This document shows positions 8,812-17,043 of a DNA stretch of 64,000 bases, one piece after another. The stretch's first letter is position 1; each line of letters opens with the position of its first letter. The stretch lies in NCBI RefSeq assembly GCF_001941865.1, contig NZ_CP016162.1, positions 4,339,501 to 4,403,500 of the forward strand, read 5' to 3'. The notes beneath the pieces are model-generated. The model was not told the DNA's origin. It worked only from the letters and a program-made list of their open reading frames with translations, and ran no database searches. This stretch comes from Pseudomonas alcaliphila JAB1. GTDB lineage: Bacteria; Pseudomonadota; Gammaproteobacteria; Pseudomonadales; Pseudomonadaceae. The position numbers and the translations under genes are program-made.

Positions 8812-9678
8812 ATGCGAACCCTGACCACCCTGACCGGCAACAGCCAGAAACTCGATGGCGGCGCCATGTTCGGCAACGCGCCCAAGGCGCTGTGGCAGCG
8901 CTGGATGCCAGCCGACGACCTGAACCGTATCGACCTCGGCTGCCGCGCCCTGCTGGTGCAGGAAGACGAGCGCAACATTCTTGTCGAGACCGGCATCGGC
9001 GCCTTCTTCAGCCCGGAGCTGAAGCAGCGCTTCGGCGTGCAGGAAGAGCGTCATGTGCTGCTCGACAGCCTTGCCGCCGTCGGCCTGAGCGATGTCGACA
9101 TCGATATCGTCGTGCTCACCCACCTGCACTTCGACCATGCCGGTGGTCTGCTCGCCGCCTGGCAGGACGGTCAGCCGGCGCGCCTGCTATTTCCCAACGC
9201 GCGCTTCGTCACCGGCCGCCGCCAATGGCAGCGCGCCTGCAACCCACACGCTCGCGATAAAGCCTCCTATGTCCCGGAACTGCGGGCTCTGCTGGAGAAC
9301 AGCGGTCGCCTGCATTTGATCGACGAAACCGAGCACTGCGAATTGCTCGGCACCGACTGGCGTCTGCACTGGAGCGACGGCCACACGCCGGGCCAACTAC
9401 TGCCGGAAGTGGCCATGCCGGGCGGGCCGGTGGTGTTTCCCGGCGACCTGATCCCTGGCGCGCCCTGGGTGCACCTGCCGATCACCATGGGTTACGACCG
9501 TTTCCCCGAAGGTCTGATCGAGGAGAAGGAGGCGCTGCTGGCCGACCTGGTCGCCCGCGGCGGCCGTCTGGTATTCACCCACGACCCCGACGTGGCCATG
9601 GGCCGGGTGACGCGAGACGAAAAAGGTCGCTACGGGCTCGTTGAGGCGGTAAAAACAGCACATCTGCTGGCAAACTGA
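8812..9678 (+). CDS. MBL-fold metallohydrolase
   Basis: A 288-residue metallo-beta-lactamase-fold hydrolase. The metal motif HLHFDHAGG (HxHxDH) is intact, with further ligands plausible in SDGHTPGQ, PGDLIPG and FTHDPDVAMG. An in-frame ATG lies 45 bases further upstream, but 8812 has the better-placed purine-rich site and starts at the conserved-looking MRTLTTLTGN. Substrate unknown; family members include lactonases and thioester hydrolases. It lies after the acyl-CoA cluster but is separated by a repeat, so co-transcription is uncertain. Confidence 0.85.
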   Translation: MRTLTTLTGNSQKLDGGAMFGNAPKALWQRWMPADDLNRIDLGCRALLVQEDERNILVETGIGAFFSPELKQRFGVQEERHVLLDSLAAVGLSDVDIDIVVLTHLHFDHAGGLLAAWQDGQPARLLFPNARFVTGRRQWQRACNPHARDKASYVPELRALLENSGRLHLIDETEHCELLGTDWRLHWSDGHTPGQLLPEVAMPGGPVVFPGDLIPGAPWVHLPITMGYDRFPEGLIEEKEALLADLVARGGRLVFTHDPDVAMGRVTRDEKGRYGLVEAVKTAHLLAN

Positions 9679-9841
9679 CGCCATCAGGTCTTGACGCGCC
9701 GCCCATGCAGCGCGAGCATGGCCGCTTGTTTTTTCGCCGTGGTCACGACCACACCAGCACCCCAGGAAGGGGGCTGCGCTTGGCCAGCGAGAGACTGGCC
9801 GTCGTGCCGTGCCCACCTCGACAGCCCTGAGGGACCGTTTC

Positions 9842-10321
9842 ATGAGCCTGGCCTCTGTACGCGCCTTCTTCGCCGCCAAGGCGCCCGATATCGCGATCAT
9901 CGAACTGCAGTCCAGCACCGCCACCGTGGCGCTGGCTGCCGAAGCGCATGGTGTATCGCCGGGCCAGATCGCCAAGACCCTGGCATTTCGCATCGCCGAA
10001 CGCGACGTGCTGATCGTCGCCCGCGGCGACGCGCGTATCGACAACCGCAAGATGAAGGAATGCTTCGGTGCCAAATCGCGCATGCTCGATGCCCAGACCG
10101 TGGTCGAACTGACCAGCCACCCGGTGGGCGGCGTCTGCCCATTCGGCCTGGCCACACCGCTCAGCGTCTATTGCGACCGCTCGCTGCTGGCCTTCGATGA
10201 AGTGCTGCCGGCCGCCGGCGCCACCCACAGCGCCGTGCGTATCGCCCCGCAGCGCATGGCCGAATTGGTCGATGCCGAGTGGATTGACGTGTGCCAGGAA
10301 GTGGAAACGGAAACCTGCTGA
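9842..10321 (+). CDS. YbaK/EbsC-type aminoacyl-tRNA deacylase
   Basis: A 159-residue single-domain protein of the YbaK/ProX family, which hydrolyses mischarged tRNA such as Cys-tRNA(Pro). Typical residues are visible: GVSPGQIAKTLAF with the conserved lysine, the stretch VARGDARIDNRKMKE and SHPVGGVCPFGL. The start at 9842 is preferred over one 33 bases upstream because it has a GAGGGA site and matches the usual start just before the ASVRAFF helix. It is monocistronic here. Confidence 0.88.
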   Translation: MSLASVRAFFAAKAPDIAIIELQSSTATVALAAEAHGVSPGQIAKTLAFRIAERDVLIVARGDARIDNRKMKECFGAKSRMLDAQTVVELTSHPVGGVCPFGLATPLSVYCDRSLLAFDEVLPAAGATHSAVRIAPQRMAELVDAEWIDVCQEVETETC

Positions 10322-10373
10322 ACGACGCTGCCAACGCCAATCCGGTAGCGCGCGCCGCGCGCACCAGCGCCTT

Positions 10374-10394
10374 TCCGGATTGCATCCGGGCTAC
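10374..10394. repeat. Dispersed CCGGAT-type intergenic repeat
   Basis: A short palindromic unit (CCGGATTGCATCCGG) ends in GCTAC between the convergent deacylase and lipoprotein genes. It resembles common Pseudomonas intergenic repeats. No further function is seen. Confidence 0.4.
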
Positions 10395-10681
10395 AACCCG
10401 CCGCTGACACCCAGGCTGACACCCAGCGCCGTGGCCAGCGAAAACGGCAACAGCAGGGTATCGAGCAGCGCACTGGCCGGCAGATCCAGCCCAGGATAAC
10501 GCGGCGCCTCGGCGCCGAAACGATCCAGCGGGCAGCAGCCGCCATTGATCGTATACCAGTCCAGCCGCGTCCCGGCGTAGACCACCGGTGCACCGGGCTT
10601 GGCCGCATCCAGCGTGCGCACGGTGGCGCAGCCAGTCAGGCTCAGCGCCAGCAGCAGAGTAAGTGCCAAAGTCCGTCTCAT
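10391..10681 (-). CDS. YceK/YidQ-like lipoprotein
   Basis: A 96-residue small lipoprotein. The N-terminus MRRTLALTLLLALSLTGC carries a signal peptide with a clear lipobox (LTGC), so it should be lipidated at that cysteine. The mature part has the pattern of the YceK/DUF1375 family, including a Y(A)GTRLDW segment and a hydrophobic C-terminal stretch. A longer frame exists upstream but lacks a sensible start. The gene overlaps the preceding DUF2845 gene by 4 bases, so they are coupled. Confidence 0.8.
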   Translation of the reverse strand: MRRTLALTLLLALSLTGCATVRTLDAAKPGAPVVYAGTRLDWYTINGGCCPLDRFGAEAPRYPGLDLPASALLDTLLLPFSLATALGVSLGVSGGL

Positions 10682-10968
10682 CCGCGTTCGGCCCTTATTT
10701 CCACCAGCTTGCCATCGAGAAAACGCAGGTAGCGATAGACGCCATTGCGAGGCCCATACATCCATTGCTCGACTGTCACGCCGCCACCCTGTGGACTGCT
10801 GGGTGGCGTCACCTCACGCTGATCGGGTTCACCGCATTTGCGCAACACCTCGACGCTACGCTCGCCCTCGTAAACCAGGGCGGTACCGCAGCGCATGGAG
10901 GCCTCTGCAACCGGCAGCAACGACAACGTGAGGACGCTTCCCAACACACAGCGACTCACAATGGACAT
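10678..10968 (-). CDS. DUF2845 periplasmic protein
   Basis: A 96-residue secreted protein with a Sec signal peptide (residues 1-20, ending VAEAS). It has the conserved pattern of DUF2845: MRCGTALV, EVLRKCGEP and VEQWMYGPRNG with a cysteine pair. The ATG at 10968 has AGGAG seven bases upstream and is chosen over the GTG six bases earlier. Function unknown. It lies directly downstream of ubiX and is coupled to the lipoprotein gene. Confidence 0.82.
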   Translation of the reverse strand: MSIVSRCVLGSVLTLSLLPVAEASMRCGTALVYEGERSVEVLRKCGEPDQREVTPPSSPQGGGVTVEQWMYGPRNGVYRYLRFLDGKLVEIRAERG

Positions 10969-10979
10969 CAGCACTCTCC

Positions 10980-11609
10980 TTAGTCATCTGACACCAAATG
11001 ATGCTCGCCCCAGCGCGGCAACATGTCCTGGGGGATATTCAGGCAATTGAGGATGCGCGCGACCACGAAGTCCACCAGATCATCCAGCGTCTGTGGCTGA
11101 TGATAGAAGCCGGGCGATGCCGGCAGGATGGTCACGCCCAGATTCGACAGCTTGAGCATGTTTTCCAGGTGGATGCTCGAATACGGCGCCTCGCGCGGCA
11201 CCAGGATCAACTGGCGGCGCTCCTTCAATGCCACATCGGCGGCGCGTTCGATCAGATTGTTGCAGGCGCCGCTGGCGATGGCCGACAGGGTGCCGGTGCT
11301 GCACGGCACCACCACCATGGCCGTCGGCGCGCCGGAGCCGGAGGCGGCCGGGGCCATCCAGTCTTCCTTGCCGTAGACGCGAATCTGCCCCGGCGCCGCG
11401 CCGGTGTACTCGGTCAGAAACTGGGCCATGGATTGCGGCTTGGCCGGCAACGCCACGTCAGTTTCGGTGGCCATCACCAGTTGCGCGGCCTTGGAGATCA
11501 GGAAGTGCACCTCGCGATCTTCCTGCACCAGACAATCGAGCAGGCGCAGGCCGTATTGCGCGCCTGAGGCGCCGGTCATCGCCAGGGTTATTCTCTCAGG
11601 GCCAGACAT
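10980..11609 (-). CDS. ubiX: Flavin prenyltransferase UbiX
   Basis: A 209-residue UbiX, which makes prenylated FMN for the UbiD decarboxylase in ubiquinone synthesis. The N-terminal flavin site [19 protein letters not shown] is typical, as are [28 protein letters not shown] and [17 protein letters not shown]. Length matches the family. Its start codon directly abuts the mpl stop codon, so the two are co-transcribed. The mpl-ubiX pairing is a known conserved Pseudomonas arrangement. Confidence 0.95.
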   Translation of the reverse strand: MSGPERITLAMTGASGAQYGLRLLDCLVQEDREVHFLISKAAQLVMATETDVALPAKPQSMAQFLTEYTGAAPGQIRVYGKEDWMAPAASGSGAPTAMVVVPCSTGTLSAIASGACNNLIERAADVALKERRQLILVPREAPYSSIHLENMLKLSNLGVTILPASPGFYHQPQTLDDLVDFVVARILNCLNIPQDMLPRWGEHHLVSDD

Positions 11610-12965
11610 TCATCCCTCCAGAGCTGCTGCCAGCTTGCCATGCAGGCCGCCGAAGCCGCCGTTGCTCATGATCACCACCTGGGTGCCGGGGCGCGCCAGG
11701 GCCTTCACGCCATCGATGATCGACTCCAGCGAGTCGCACACGCGCGTCGGGTTGCGCGCCTGCGCCACAGTGGCGGCCAGGTCCCAACCGAGATTCGGCG
11801 GCGCGTACCAGAACACCGCATCGGCCTGTGCGGCGGACTCGGCCAGACCGTCGCGATGGGCGCCGAGCTTCATCGAGTTGGAGCGCGGCTCGATCACCGC
11901 GATCACCTGGGTATCGTCGCCGACACGCTTGCGCAAGCCATCCAGGGTGGTGGCAATGGCAGTCGGGTGGTGGGCAAAGTCGTCGAAGACGGTCACACCC
12001 GCCACCTCGGCGACCTTCTCCATGCGCCGCTTGGCGTTGATGAACTGACCCAGCGCCTCGATGCCCAGCGCTGGCACCACGCCGACATGGCGCGCCGCAG
12101 CGAGCACGGCCAGGGCATTGGCAACGTTGTGCTGGCCGGTCAGGTTCCACTGCACGGTGCCCTCGACCTTGCCGTCGAAGCTCACCTCGAAGCGCGAGCC
12201 ATCGGCGCTGAGCAGGCGTGCCTGCCACTGGCCACCTTCACCGGTGGTCTGCACCGGCGTCCAGCAACCCATCTCGATCACTCGCGCCAGCGCGGTTTCG
12301 CTGGCCGGATGGATGACCAGACCTTCGCTGGGGATGATTCGTACCAGGTGATGAAACTGCCGCTCGATGGCCGCAAGATCCGGGAAGATGTCCGCGTGGT
12401 CGAATTCCAGGTTGTTGAGAATCGCCGTGCGTGGGCGGTAGTGGACGAACTTGCTGCGCTTGTCGAAGAAGGCGCTGTCGTACTCGTCGGCCTCGACCAC
12501 GAAGAACGGCGTGCCGCCCAGGCGCGCGGAAATACCGAAATTCTGCGGCACGCCGCCGATCAGAAAGCCCGGGCTCATGCCGGCATGTTCCAGCACCCAG
12601 GCCAGCATGCTGGAACTGCTGGTCTTGCCGTGGGTACCGGCCACCGCCAACACCCAGCGCCCCTGCAGCACGTGATCGGCCAGCCACTGCGGGCCGGAAA
12701 CGTAGGGCAGCCCCTTATTCAGCACGTATTCCACCGCCGGGTTGCCACGGCTCATGGCATTGCCCACCACCACCAGATCCGGTGCCGGCTGCAGGTGCGC
12801 CGGATCAAAGCCCTGCATCAGCTCGATGCCCTGGGCTTCCAATTGAGTGCTCATGGGCGGGTAAACGTTGGCATCGGAGCCGGTGACGCGATGGCCGAGC
12901 TCTTTGGCCAGAACAGCCAGCGACCCCATGAAAGTGCCGCAGATGCCGAGAATATGGATGTGCAT
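11610..12965 (-). CDS. mpl: UDP-MurNAc:tripeptide ligase Mpl
   Basis: A 451-residue Mur-ligase family enzyme that recycles the murein tripeptide by joining it to UDP-N-acetylmuramate in the cytoplasm. The start MHIHILGICGTFMG is the characteristic Mpl N-terminus. The ATP-binding loop is AVAGTHGKTSSSSML, and the Mur motifs EYDSAFFDKRSKFVHY and NLEFDHADIFPDL follow, with FDDFAHHPTAI in the C-terminal domain. Full length, first gene of the mpl-ubiX-DUF2845-lipoprotein run. Confidence 0.96.
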   Translation of the reverse strand: MHIHILGICGTFMGSLAVLAKELGHRVTGSDANVYPPMSTQLEAQGIELMQGFDPAHLQPAPDLVVVGNAMSRGNPAVEYVLNKGLPYVSGPQWLADHVLQGRWVLAVAGTHGKTSSSSMLAWVLEHAGMSPGFLIGGVPQNFGISARLGGTPFFVVEADEYDSAFFDKRSKFVHYRPRTAILNNLEFDHADIFPDLAAIERQFHHLVRIIPSEGLVIHPASETALARVIEMGCWTPVQTTGEGGQWQARLLSADGSRFEVSFDGKVEGTVQWNLTGQHNVANALAVLAAARHVGVVPALGIEALGQFINAKRRMEKVAEVAGVTVFDDFAHHPTAIATTLDGLRKRVGDDTQVIAVIEPRSNSMKLGAHRDGLAESAAQADAVFWYAPPNLGWDLAATVAQARNPTRVCDSLESIIDGVKALARPGTQVVIMSNGGFGGLHGKLAAALEG

Positions 12966-13214
12966 TGATGACCTCTGAACGCGCCCTACGCATAGGGCTT
13001 AAAGCGATGGCGGCAGGTTAGCACAGCACCCGCCAGGCGACTGCTGCGCCCAGTTCAGACAGATGCACCAATACCAAGTTGCTCCGCAGCCAGAAAATCA
13101 AACGCTTGCTTTGATTGCGCTTTCAACTGGCTTTGAGGCAGCATCGACTGACCCGCTGGCACAACAGCTGCATCGCCACTCCTGCCCCACTACAGAGAGA
13201 AGCCGAGGCCCACC

Positions 13215-13670
13215 ATGCGCATCGTCCAAGCCACCCTGGAGCACCTGGACCTGTTGACCCCGCTGTTCGTCAAATACCGCGAGTTCTATAACGAGCTGCC
13301 CTACCCCGAGTCGTCACGCAAGTTCCTCGAGAAGCGTCTGCGCCGCAAGGAGTCGGTGATCTACCTGGCCCTGGCCGACGATGAAGACAAGCTGCTCGGC
13401 TTCTGCCAGCTCTACCCCAGCTTCTCCTCGCTTTCGCTCAAGCGCGTGTGGATTCTCAACGACATCTACGTGGCCGAGGATGCTCGCCGCCAACTGGTTG
13501 CCGACCGCCTGCTGCACACCGCCAAGCACATGGCCAAGGAAACCCACGCCGTGCGCATGCGCGTGGCCACCAGCCGCGACAACGAGGTGGCGCAGAAGGT
13601 CTACGAGTCCATCGGCTTCGTCGAGGACGAGCAGTTCAAGAACTACGTACTGCCGATCAATTCCGATTGA
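13215..13670 (+). CDS. GNAT-family N-acetyltransferase
   Basis: A 151-residue GNAT protein. The acetyl-CoA binding region is visible as LNDIYVAEDARRQLVADRLL followed by the C-terminal VYESIGFVEDEQF motif. The substrate is not predictable. A longer frame begins 152 bases upstream, but the ATG at 13215 follows GAGAAGCCGAGG and starts at the fold's first strand (MRIVQATLEHL). It stands alone between mpl and the convergent kinase-like gene. Confidence 0.85.
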   Translation: MRIVQATLEHLDLLTPLFVKYREFYNELPYPESSRKFLEKRLRRKESVIYLALADDEDKLLGFCQLYPSFSSLSLKRVWILNDIYVAEDARRQLVADRLLHTAKHMAKETHAVRMRVATSRDNEVAQKVYESIGFVEDEQFKNYVLPINSD

Positions 13671-13697
13671 TCGGGCCGCCGATGCGGCGGCTGCCCA

Positions 13698-15293
13698 TCA
13701 GCCACCAAGACTGAGCAGCAGCCCCAGCAGCAATGGCAATGTGACCAGGCCTAGCGCAGCCAGGCGTGCCGGCTGCATTGGCACACGCCGCAGCGCCTGA
13801 CTGCGACGCGCCTGCAAGGGCTGCTGCAATGCCAGCTGAAACTCCGACAGCGCCTCGAAACGTGCCTGTGGCTGTGGCGCCAGGGCCCGGGCGAGCACGC
13901 CGTCCCAGCCTTGCGGCACATGCCCGGTAAAGGTCGCCAGCGGCACATAGCCGTGTCCGGGCCTGACGTCACTGCGCGCCGCCTCCGGCCATTGCCCACT
14001 CATAAGCCAATAGACCAGCGCCGCCAGGGCAAACTGATCGGCACGACCATCCAGCGCACGGCCGCTGCGCAGTTCCGGCGCCAGCGGTACAGCCTGCTCA
14101 GGCAAAGACTGACGCGCTACACCGGGCAGGATCGCAGCTGCGCCAGGCAGAAACAGCACCCTCCCGTCATCACCGAGCAGAATCTGCCTGGGGTTTAGCC
14201 ACAGCCCCTGCATGCCACGGCGCTGCAACGAACGCACGGCTGCGATCAGTTGCGTCACCACCCCCATCAGCGTCTGTGTATCCGGAGCACCATGGGCGGC
14301 CACCCAATCGAACAGATTGCGCATGCCGCGGGGCGGCTTGGCCAGGACCAGATACGCGTGACTGCGCGCCTGATGCGGCGACAGCACCTGCGGCAACGCC
14401 TGCTGCGGACTGCGCCGCAATGCCCACTCGCGCTGCCAGAAGGCTTCGCCTGCATCTTCCTCGGCGAACCAGAGCACGGCTTCCCGTCCGGACTCGTCAC
14501 GCCCGACATACAGCCGCCCAGGCGGTCCATAAGGACATTGACGCAACAGCGTCCAACCATCGAGCTGCTGGCCGCAGGCGATCTGCGCCAGCGCCGGGCG
14601 CGGCGCAGCGGACGGCGTCGGCGTCGGCATCGGCGTCAGGCACTGGGTTTCCCCCACGCCGAGCAGCACTGCAGCGCCGGGGGCCTGCAACAGCGGCTGC
14701 AACCGCTCGCACAAGCCCCCCTGCGCCTGGATACATAGCCCTTGCAGATCACTCACATCGAGCAGCGGTTGCGGCGCCAGCAGCAGATGCTCGCCACGGC
14801 TGGGCAACAGATTGTGCTGAACCAGCGCCAGCTCGGCCTGGGCGCCGAGAGCCTGCCCCTCACGACCTGCCAGAATCTGCAAGGCGCCTGTGTGCGCACG
14901 CGCCAGGCCGACACTGCCCGCCTGCAGAAACTGCAACTCATCGCCCTGCATCAGCAGCACACCGGCATGCAAGTCGGCGACGCCCTGCCCGGCCTGCTGC
15001 CGGCGAAACAGCTGGAGATTCAATGCGGCCAGCACCTGGCGCGCCGCCTGGGTTTCACTCCAGCCCCCAGGCGTACAGCGAAAATCGGCGAACAGGGCGT
15101 CCAGATGACGCTCCAGGCTTTGCACCACATCGGGGCAGTGGCGCGCCCAAAGCAACACGACCAGCAGCAACGGCGGACGCTGCTGGCGACCGGCCAGCCA
15201 CATCGCCCGAGCCCGCGCCGCCTGGTGCGGCAAGTCCAGTCCGGTGCCGGACGCCAGCGTGATTCCAGGGTGTTCCAGCAGTTGCAGCGCCAT
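13698..15293 (-). CDS. Degenerate PP2C-phosphatase/protein-kinase-like membrane protein
   Basis: A 531-residue protein laid out like the bifunctional Ser/Thr phosphatase-kinases: a PP2C-like N-half (about 1-235), a kinase-like C-half (about 245-495) and one C-terminal membrane helix (about 510-530). Catalytic signatures are missing. The PP2C metal-binding GxxD motifs are not recognisable. Where HRD would sit the protein reads GLWLNPRQILL, and DFG is replaced by LFLPG. The late-lobe motif ADQFALAALVYWL is retained. It is therefore a likely pseudoenzyme, anchored in the membrane by its C-terminus. Codon use is normal and the frame is intact, so it is probably a functional scaffold rather than a decaying gene. 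Confidence 0.75.
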   Translation of the reverse strand: MALQLLEHPGITLASGTGLDLPHQAARARAMWLAGRQQRPPLLLVVLLWARHCPDVVQSLERHLDALFADFRCTPGGWSETQAARQVLAALNLQLFRRQQAGQGVADLHAGVLLMQGDELQFLQAGSVGLARAHTGALQILAGREGQALGAQAELALVQHNLLPSRGEHLLLAPQPLLDVSDLQGLCIQAQGGLCERLQPLLQAPGAAVLLGVGETQCLTPMPTPTPSAAPRPALAQIACGQQLDGWTLLRQCPYGPPGRLYVGRDESGREAVLWFAEEDAGEAFWQREWALRRSPQQALPQVLSPHQARSHAYLVLAKPPRGMRNLFDWVAAHGAPDTQTLMGVVTQLIAAVRSLQRRGMQGLWLNPRQILLGDDGRVLFLPGAAAILPGVARQSLPEQAVPLAPELRSGRALDGRADQFALAALVYWLMSGQWPEAARSDVRPGHGYVPLATFTGHVPQGWDGVLARALAPQPQARFEALSEFQLALQQPLQARRSQALRRVPMQPARLAALGLVTLPLLLGLLLSLGG

Positions 15294-15407
15294 GCTCAGC
15301 CCTCCTGCTGCAGCGAAGCTGCAAGAGGCTTTGCAGCCTTTATGCCGACTTGTGGCGAGCGCCTGGCACCCTTATGGTGGCCGGGTCTTCTCAACGAGCC
15401 CGCATGC

Positions 15408-16235
15408 ATGTGGTCCTTCAAGGCCTGGCGCCGTCGTCGCACCCTCGAAAACAACCCTGTCGATCCCGCCCACTGGGCCGAAGTACGCAGACGCCTGCCG
15501 ATTCTCGATGGCCTCGACGAGCGCGAAGAGCAGCAGTTGCGCGAGCGCGCCGTGCTGTTTCTGCATGACAAGCACCTGACCGCCCTGCCGGGCCTGGAAC
15601 TAGGCCCGGTCGAGCACCTGCTGCTGGCCGCCCAGGCGCAGTTGCCACTGCTGCACCTGGGCGATCTGGACTGGTACCGGGGTTTTCACGAAATCGTCCT
15701 CTACCCGGATGACTTCGTGAGCCCACAACGCCACCGCGACGCCAGCGGCATCGAACACGAATGGGACGACGCACGCAGCGGCGAAGCCTGGCAGCAAGGC
15801 CCGGTGATCCTCGCCTGGCCGGGCGTGGAAACCAGCGGTGGCTGGGAAGGCTACAACCTGGTGATCCACGAACTGGCGCACAAGCTGGACATGCTCGAAG
15901 GCGGCGCCAATGGCCTGCCGCCGCTGCACCGCGACATGCGTGTGCAGGACTGGGCCAAGGCCATGCAGAGCGCCTATGACGCACTGAACGCCGAGCTGGA
16001 CGCCAATCCCGAGGCGGAAACCGCCATCGACCCTTACGCAGCGGAAGATCCGGCGGAATTCTTCGCGGTGACCAGCGAATACTTCTTCACCGCACCGGAT
16101 CTGCTGGCCGACGCCTTCCCCGAGGTCTACCGGCAACTGGCGCTGTTCTACCGCCAGGACAGCCTGGCGCGATTGCAGCGTCTGCAAGCGGAACACCCCG
16201 ACTACAAGGCGGTCGAAAACGCGACCAATGGCTGA
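15408..16235 (+). CDS. MtfA-type zinc peptidase (M90)
   Basis: A 275-residue zinc-dependent peptidase of the MtfA/M90 family. The HExxH motif is in VIHELAHKLDMLEGG, with a downstream glutamate ligand in EFFAVTSEYFF. MtfA in Escherichia coli interacts with the glucose-phosphotransferase regulator Mlc; a role here is not established. The frame stays open far upstream, but that part lies antisense to the kinase-like gene. MWSFKAWRRRRTL resembles the usual basic MtfA start. The ribosome binding site is weak. Confidence 0.85.
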   Translation: MWSFKAWRRRRTLENNPVDPAHWAEVRRRLPILDGLDEREEQQLRERAVLFLHDKHLTALPGLELGPVEHLLLAAQAQLPLLHLGDLDWYRGFHEIVLYPDDFVSPQRHRDASGIEHEWDDARSGEAWQQGPVILAWPGVETSGGWEGYNLVIHELAHKLDMLEGGANGLPPLHRDMRVQDWAKAMQSAYDALNAELDANPEAETAIDPYAAEDPAEFFAVTSEYFFTAPDLLADAFPEVYRQLALFYRQDSLARLQRLQAEHPDYKAVENATNG

Positions 16236-16313
16236 GTAGGCTGCCGTAGTAACGCATTGCGAATACGCCTATAATGCGCCCCACTTTTTTGGCCATCCCT
16301 GGGAGTTTCCCCC

Positions 16314-16841
16314 ATGAGCTACAGCAAGATCCCGGCTGGTAAAGACCTGCCGAACGACATCTACGTTGCCATCGAAATCCCGGCCAACCACGCGCCGATC
16401 AAATACGAAATCGACCATGACAGCGATTGCCTGATGGTCGATCGCTTCATGGCCACGCCGATGTTCTATCCGGCCAACTACGGTTTCATCCCGCACACTC
16501 TGGCTGACGACGGCGACCCCCTCGACGTGCTGGTCGTGACTCCTTATCCGGTCGCACCGGGTTCGGTGATCCGCGCTCGTCCGGTCGGCGTACTGCACAT
16601 GAGCGACGAAGCCGGCGGCGATGCCAAGCTGGTTGCCGTTCCACACGACAAACTGACCGTTCTATACAAAGACGTTCAGGAATACACCGACCTGCCCGCG
16701 CTGTTGATCGAGCAGATCAAGCACTTCTTCGAGAACTACAAGGATCTGGAGAAGGGCAAGTGGGTCAAGGTAGAAGGCTGGGGCGGCGCTGAAGAAGCCC
16801 GCGGCCTGATCAACAAGGCAGTCGCGGCTTACCAAAAATAA
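16314..16841 (+). CDS. ppa: Inorganic pyrophosphatase
   Basis: A 175-residue family I soluble pyrophosphatase, which hydrolyses pyrophosphate in the cytoplasm. The start [25 protein letters not shown] and the active-site signature [11 protein letters not shown] (with three aspartates) are unmistakable, as is KYEIDHDS with its catalytic residues. Length is normal. Its transcription terminator just downstream is the insertion point of the 33-kb island, and the coding sequence is undisturbed. Confidence 0.97.
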   Translation: MSYSKIPAGKDLPNDIYVAIEIPANHAPIKYEIDHDSDCLMVDRFMATPMFYPANYGFIPHTLADDGDPLDVLVVTPYPVAPGSVIRARPVGVLHMSDEAGGDAKLVAVPHDKLTVLYKDVQEYTDLPALLIEQIKHFFENYKDLEKGKWVKVEGWGGAEEARGLINKAVAAYQK

Positions 16842-16858
16842 GTCCTGACCACCTCCGA

Positions 16859-16884
16859 AAAGCCGGCCACAAGCCGGCTTTTTT
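16859..16884 (+). terminator. Rho-independent terminator of ppa
   Basis: AAAGCCGGC (16859-16867) pairs with GCCGGCTTT (16873-16881) around a 5-base loop, followed by further Ts. It sits 18 bases after the ppa stop codon. The terminator overlaps the island's left direct repeat, so insertion leaves ppa termination intact. Confidence 0.9.
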
Positions 16885-16887
16885 ATT
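16863..16887. repeat. attL: left 25-bp direct repeat of the island
   Basis: The 25 bases here are identical to 50043-50067. They span most of the ppa terminator hairpin and its T-run. The integrase gene begins 156 bases further in. This defines the left attachment site. Confidence 0.85.
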
Positions 16888-16994
16888 TCCCGAAGAAATC
16901 CACCAAGATCCACGAGCCCTAGAAAATACAGGGCGTTAGGCTTACCATCCATCCCAAGACGTCCACGAGCAACCCACAGAATCCGCCGCCAAGG

Positions 16995-17028
16995 TGTGGG
17001 TCGAAGTGTGGGTCTAGAGGTGTGGGTC
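16995..17028 (+). repeat. Three TGTGGGTC repeats at the left island end
   Basis: TGTGGGTC occurs at 16995-17002, 17007-17014 and 17021-17028, between attL and the integrase start. Two more copies lie in the same orientation at the right end (49967-49974, 49979-49986). Short direct repeats flanking the core are typical arm-type binding sites of tyrosine integrases; that role is inferred. Confidence 0.7.
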
Positions 17029-17043
17029 GGTTGAGGAGCTGGC

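Noticed and set aside
14742..15407. Long open frame upstream of the MtfA-type gene
   Set aside because: It lies antisense to the kinase-like gene, a common effect of high GC; the peptidase fold begins at MWSFKAW (15408).
16842..17043. tRNA or tmRNA gene as the integration target
   Set aside because: No cloverleaf-forming sequence is seen; the repeated core is the ppa terminator.
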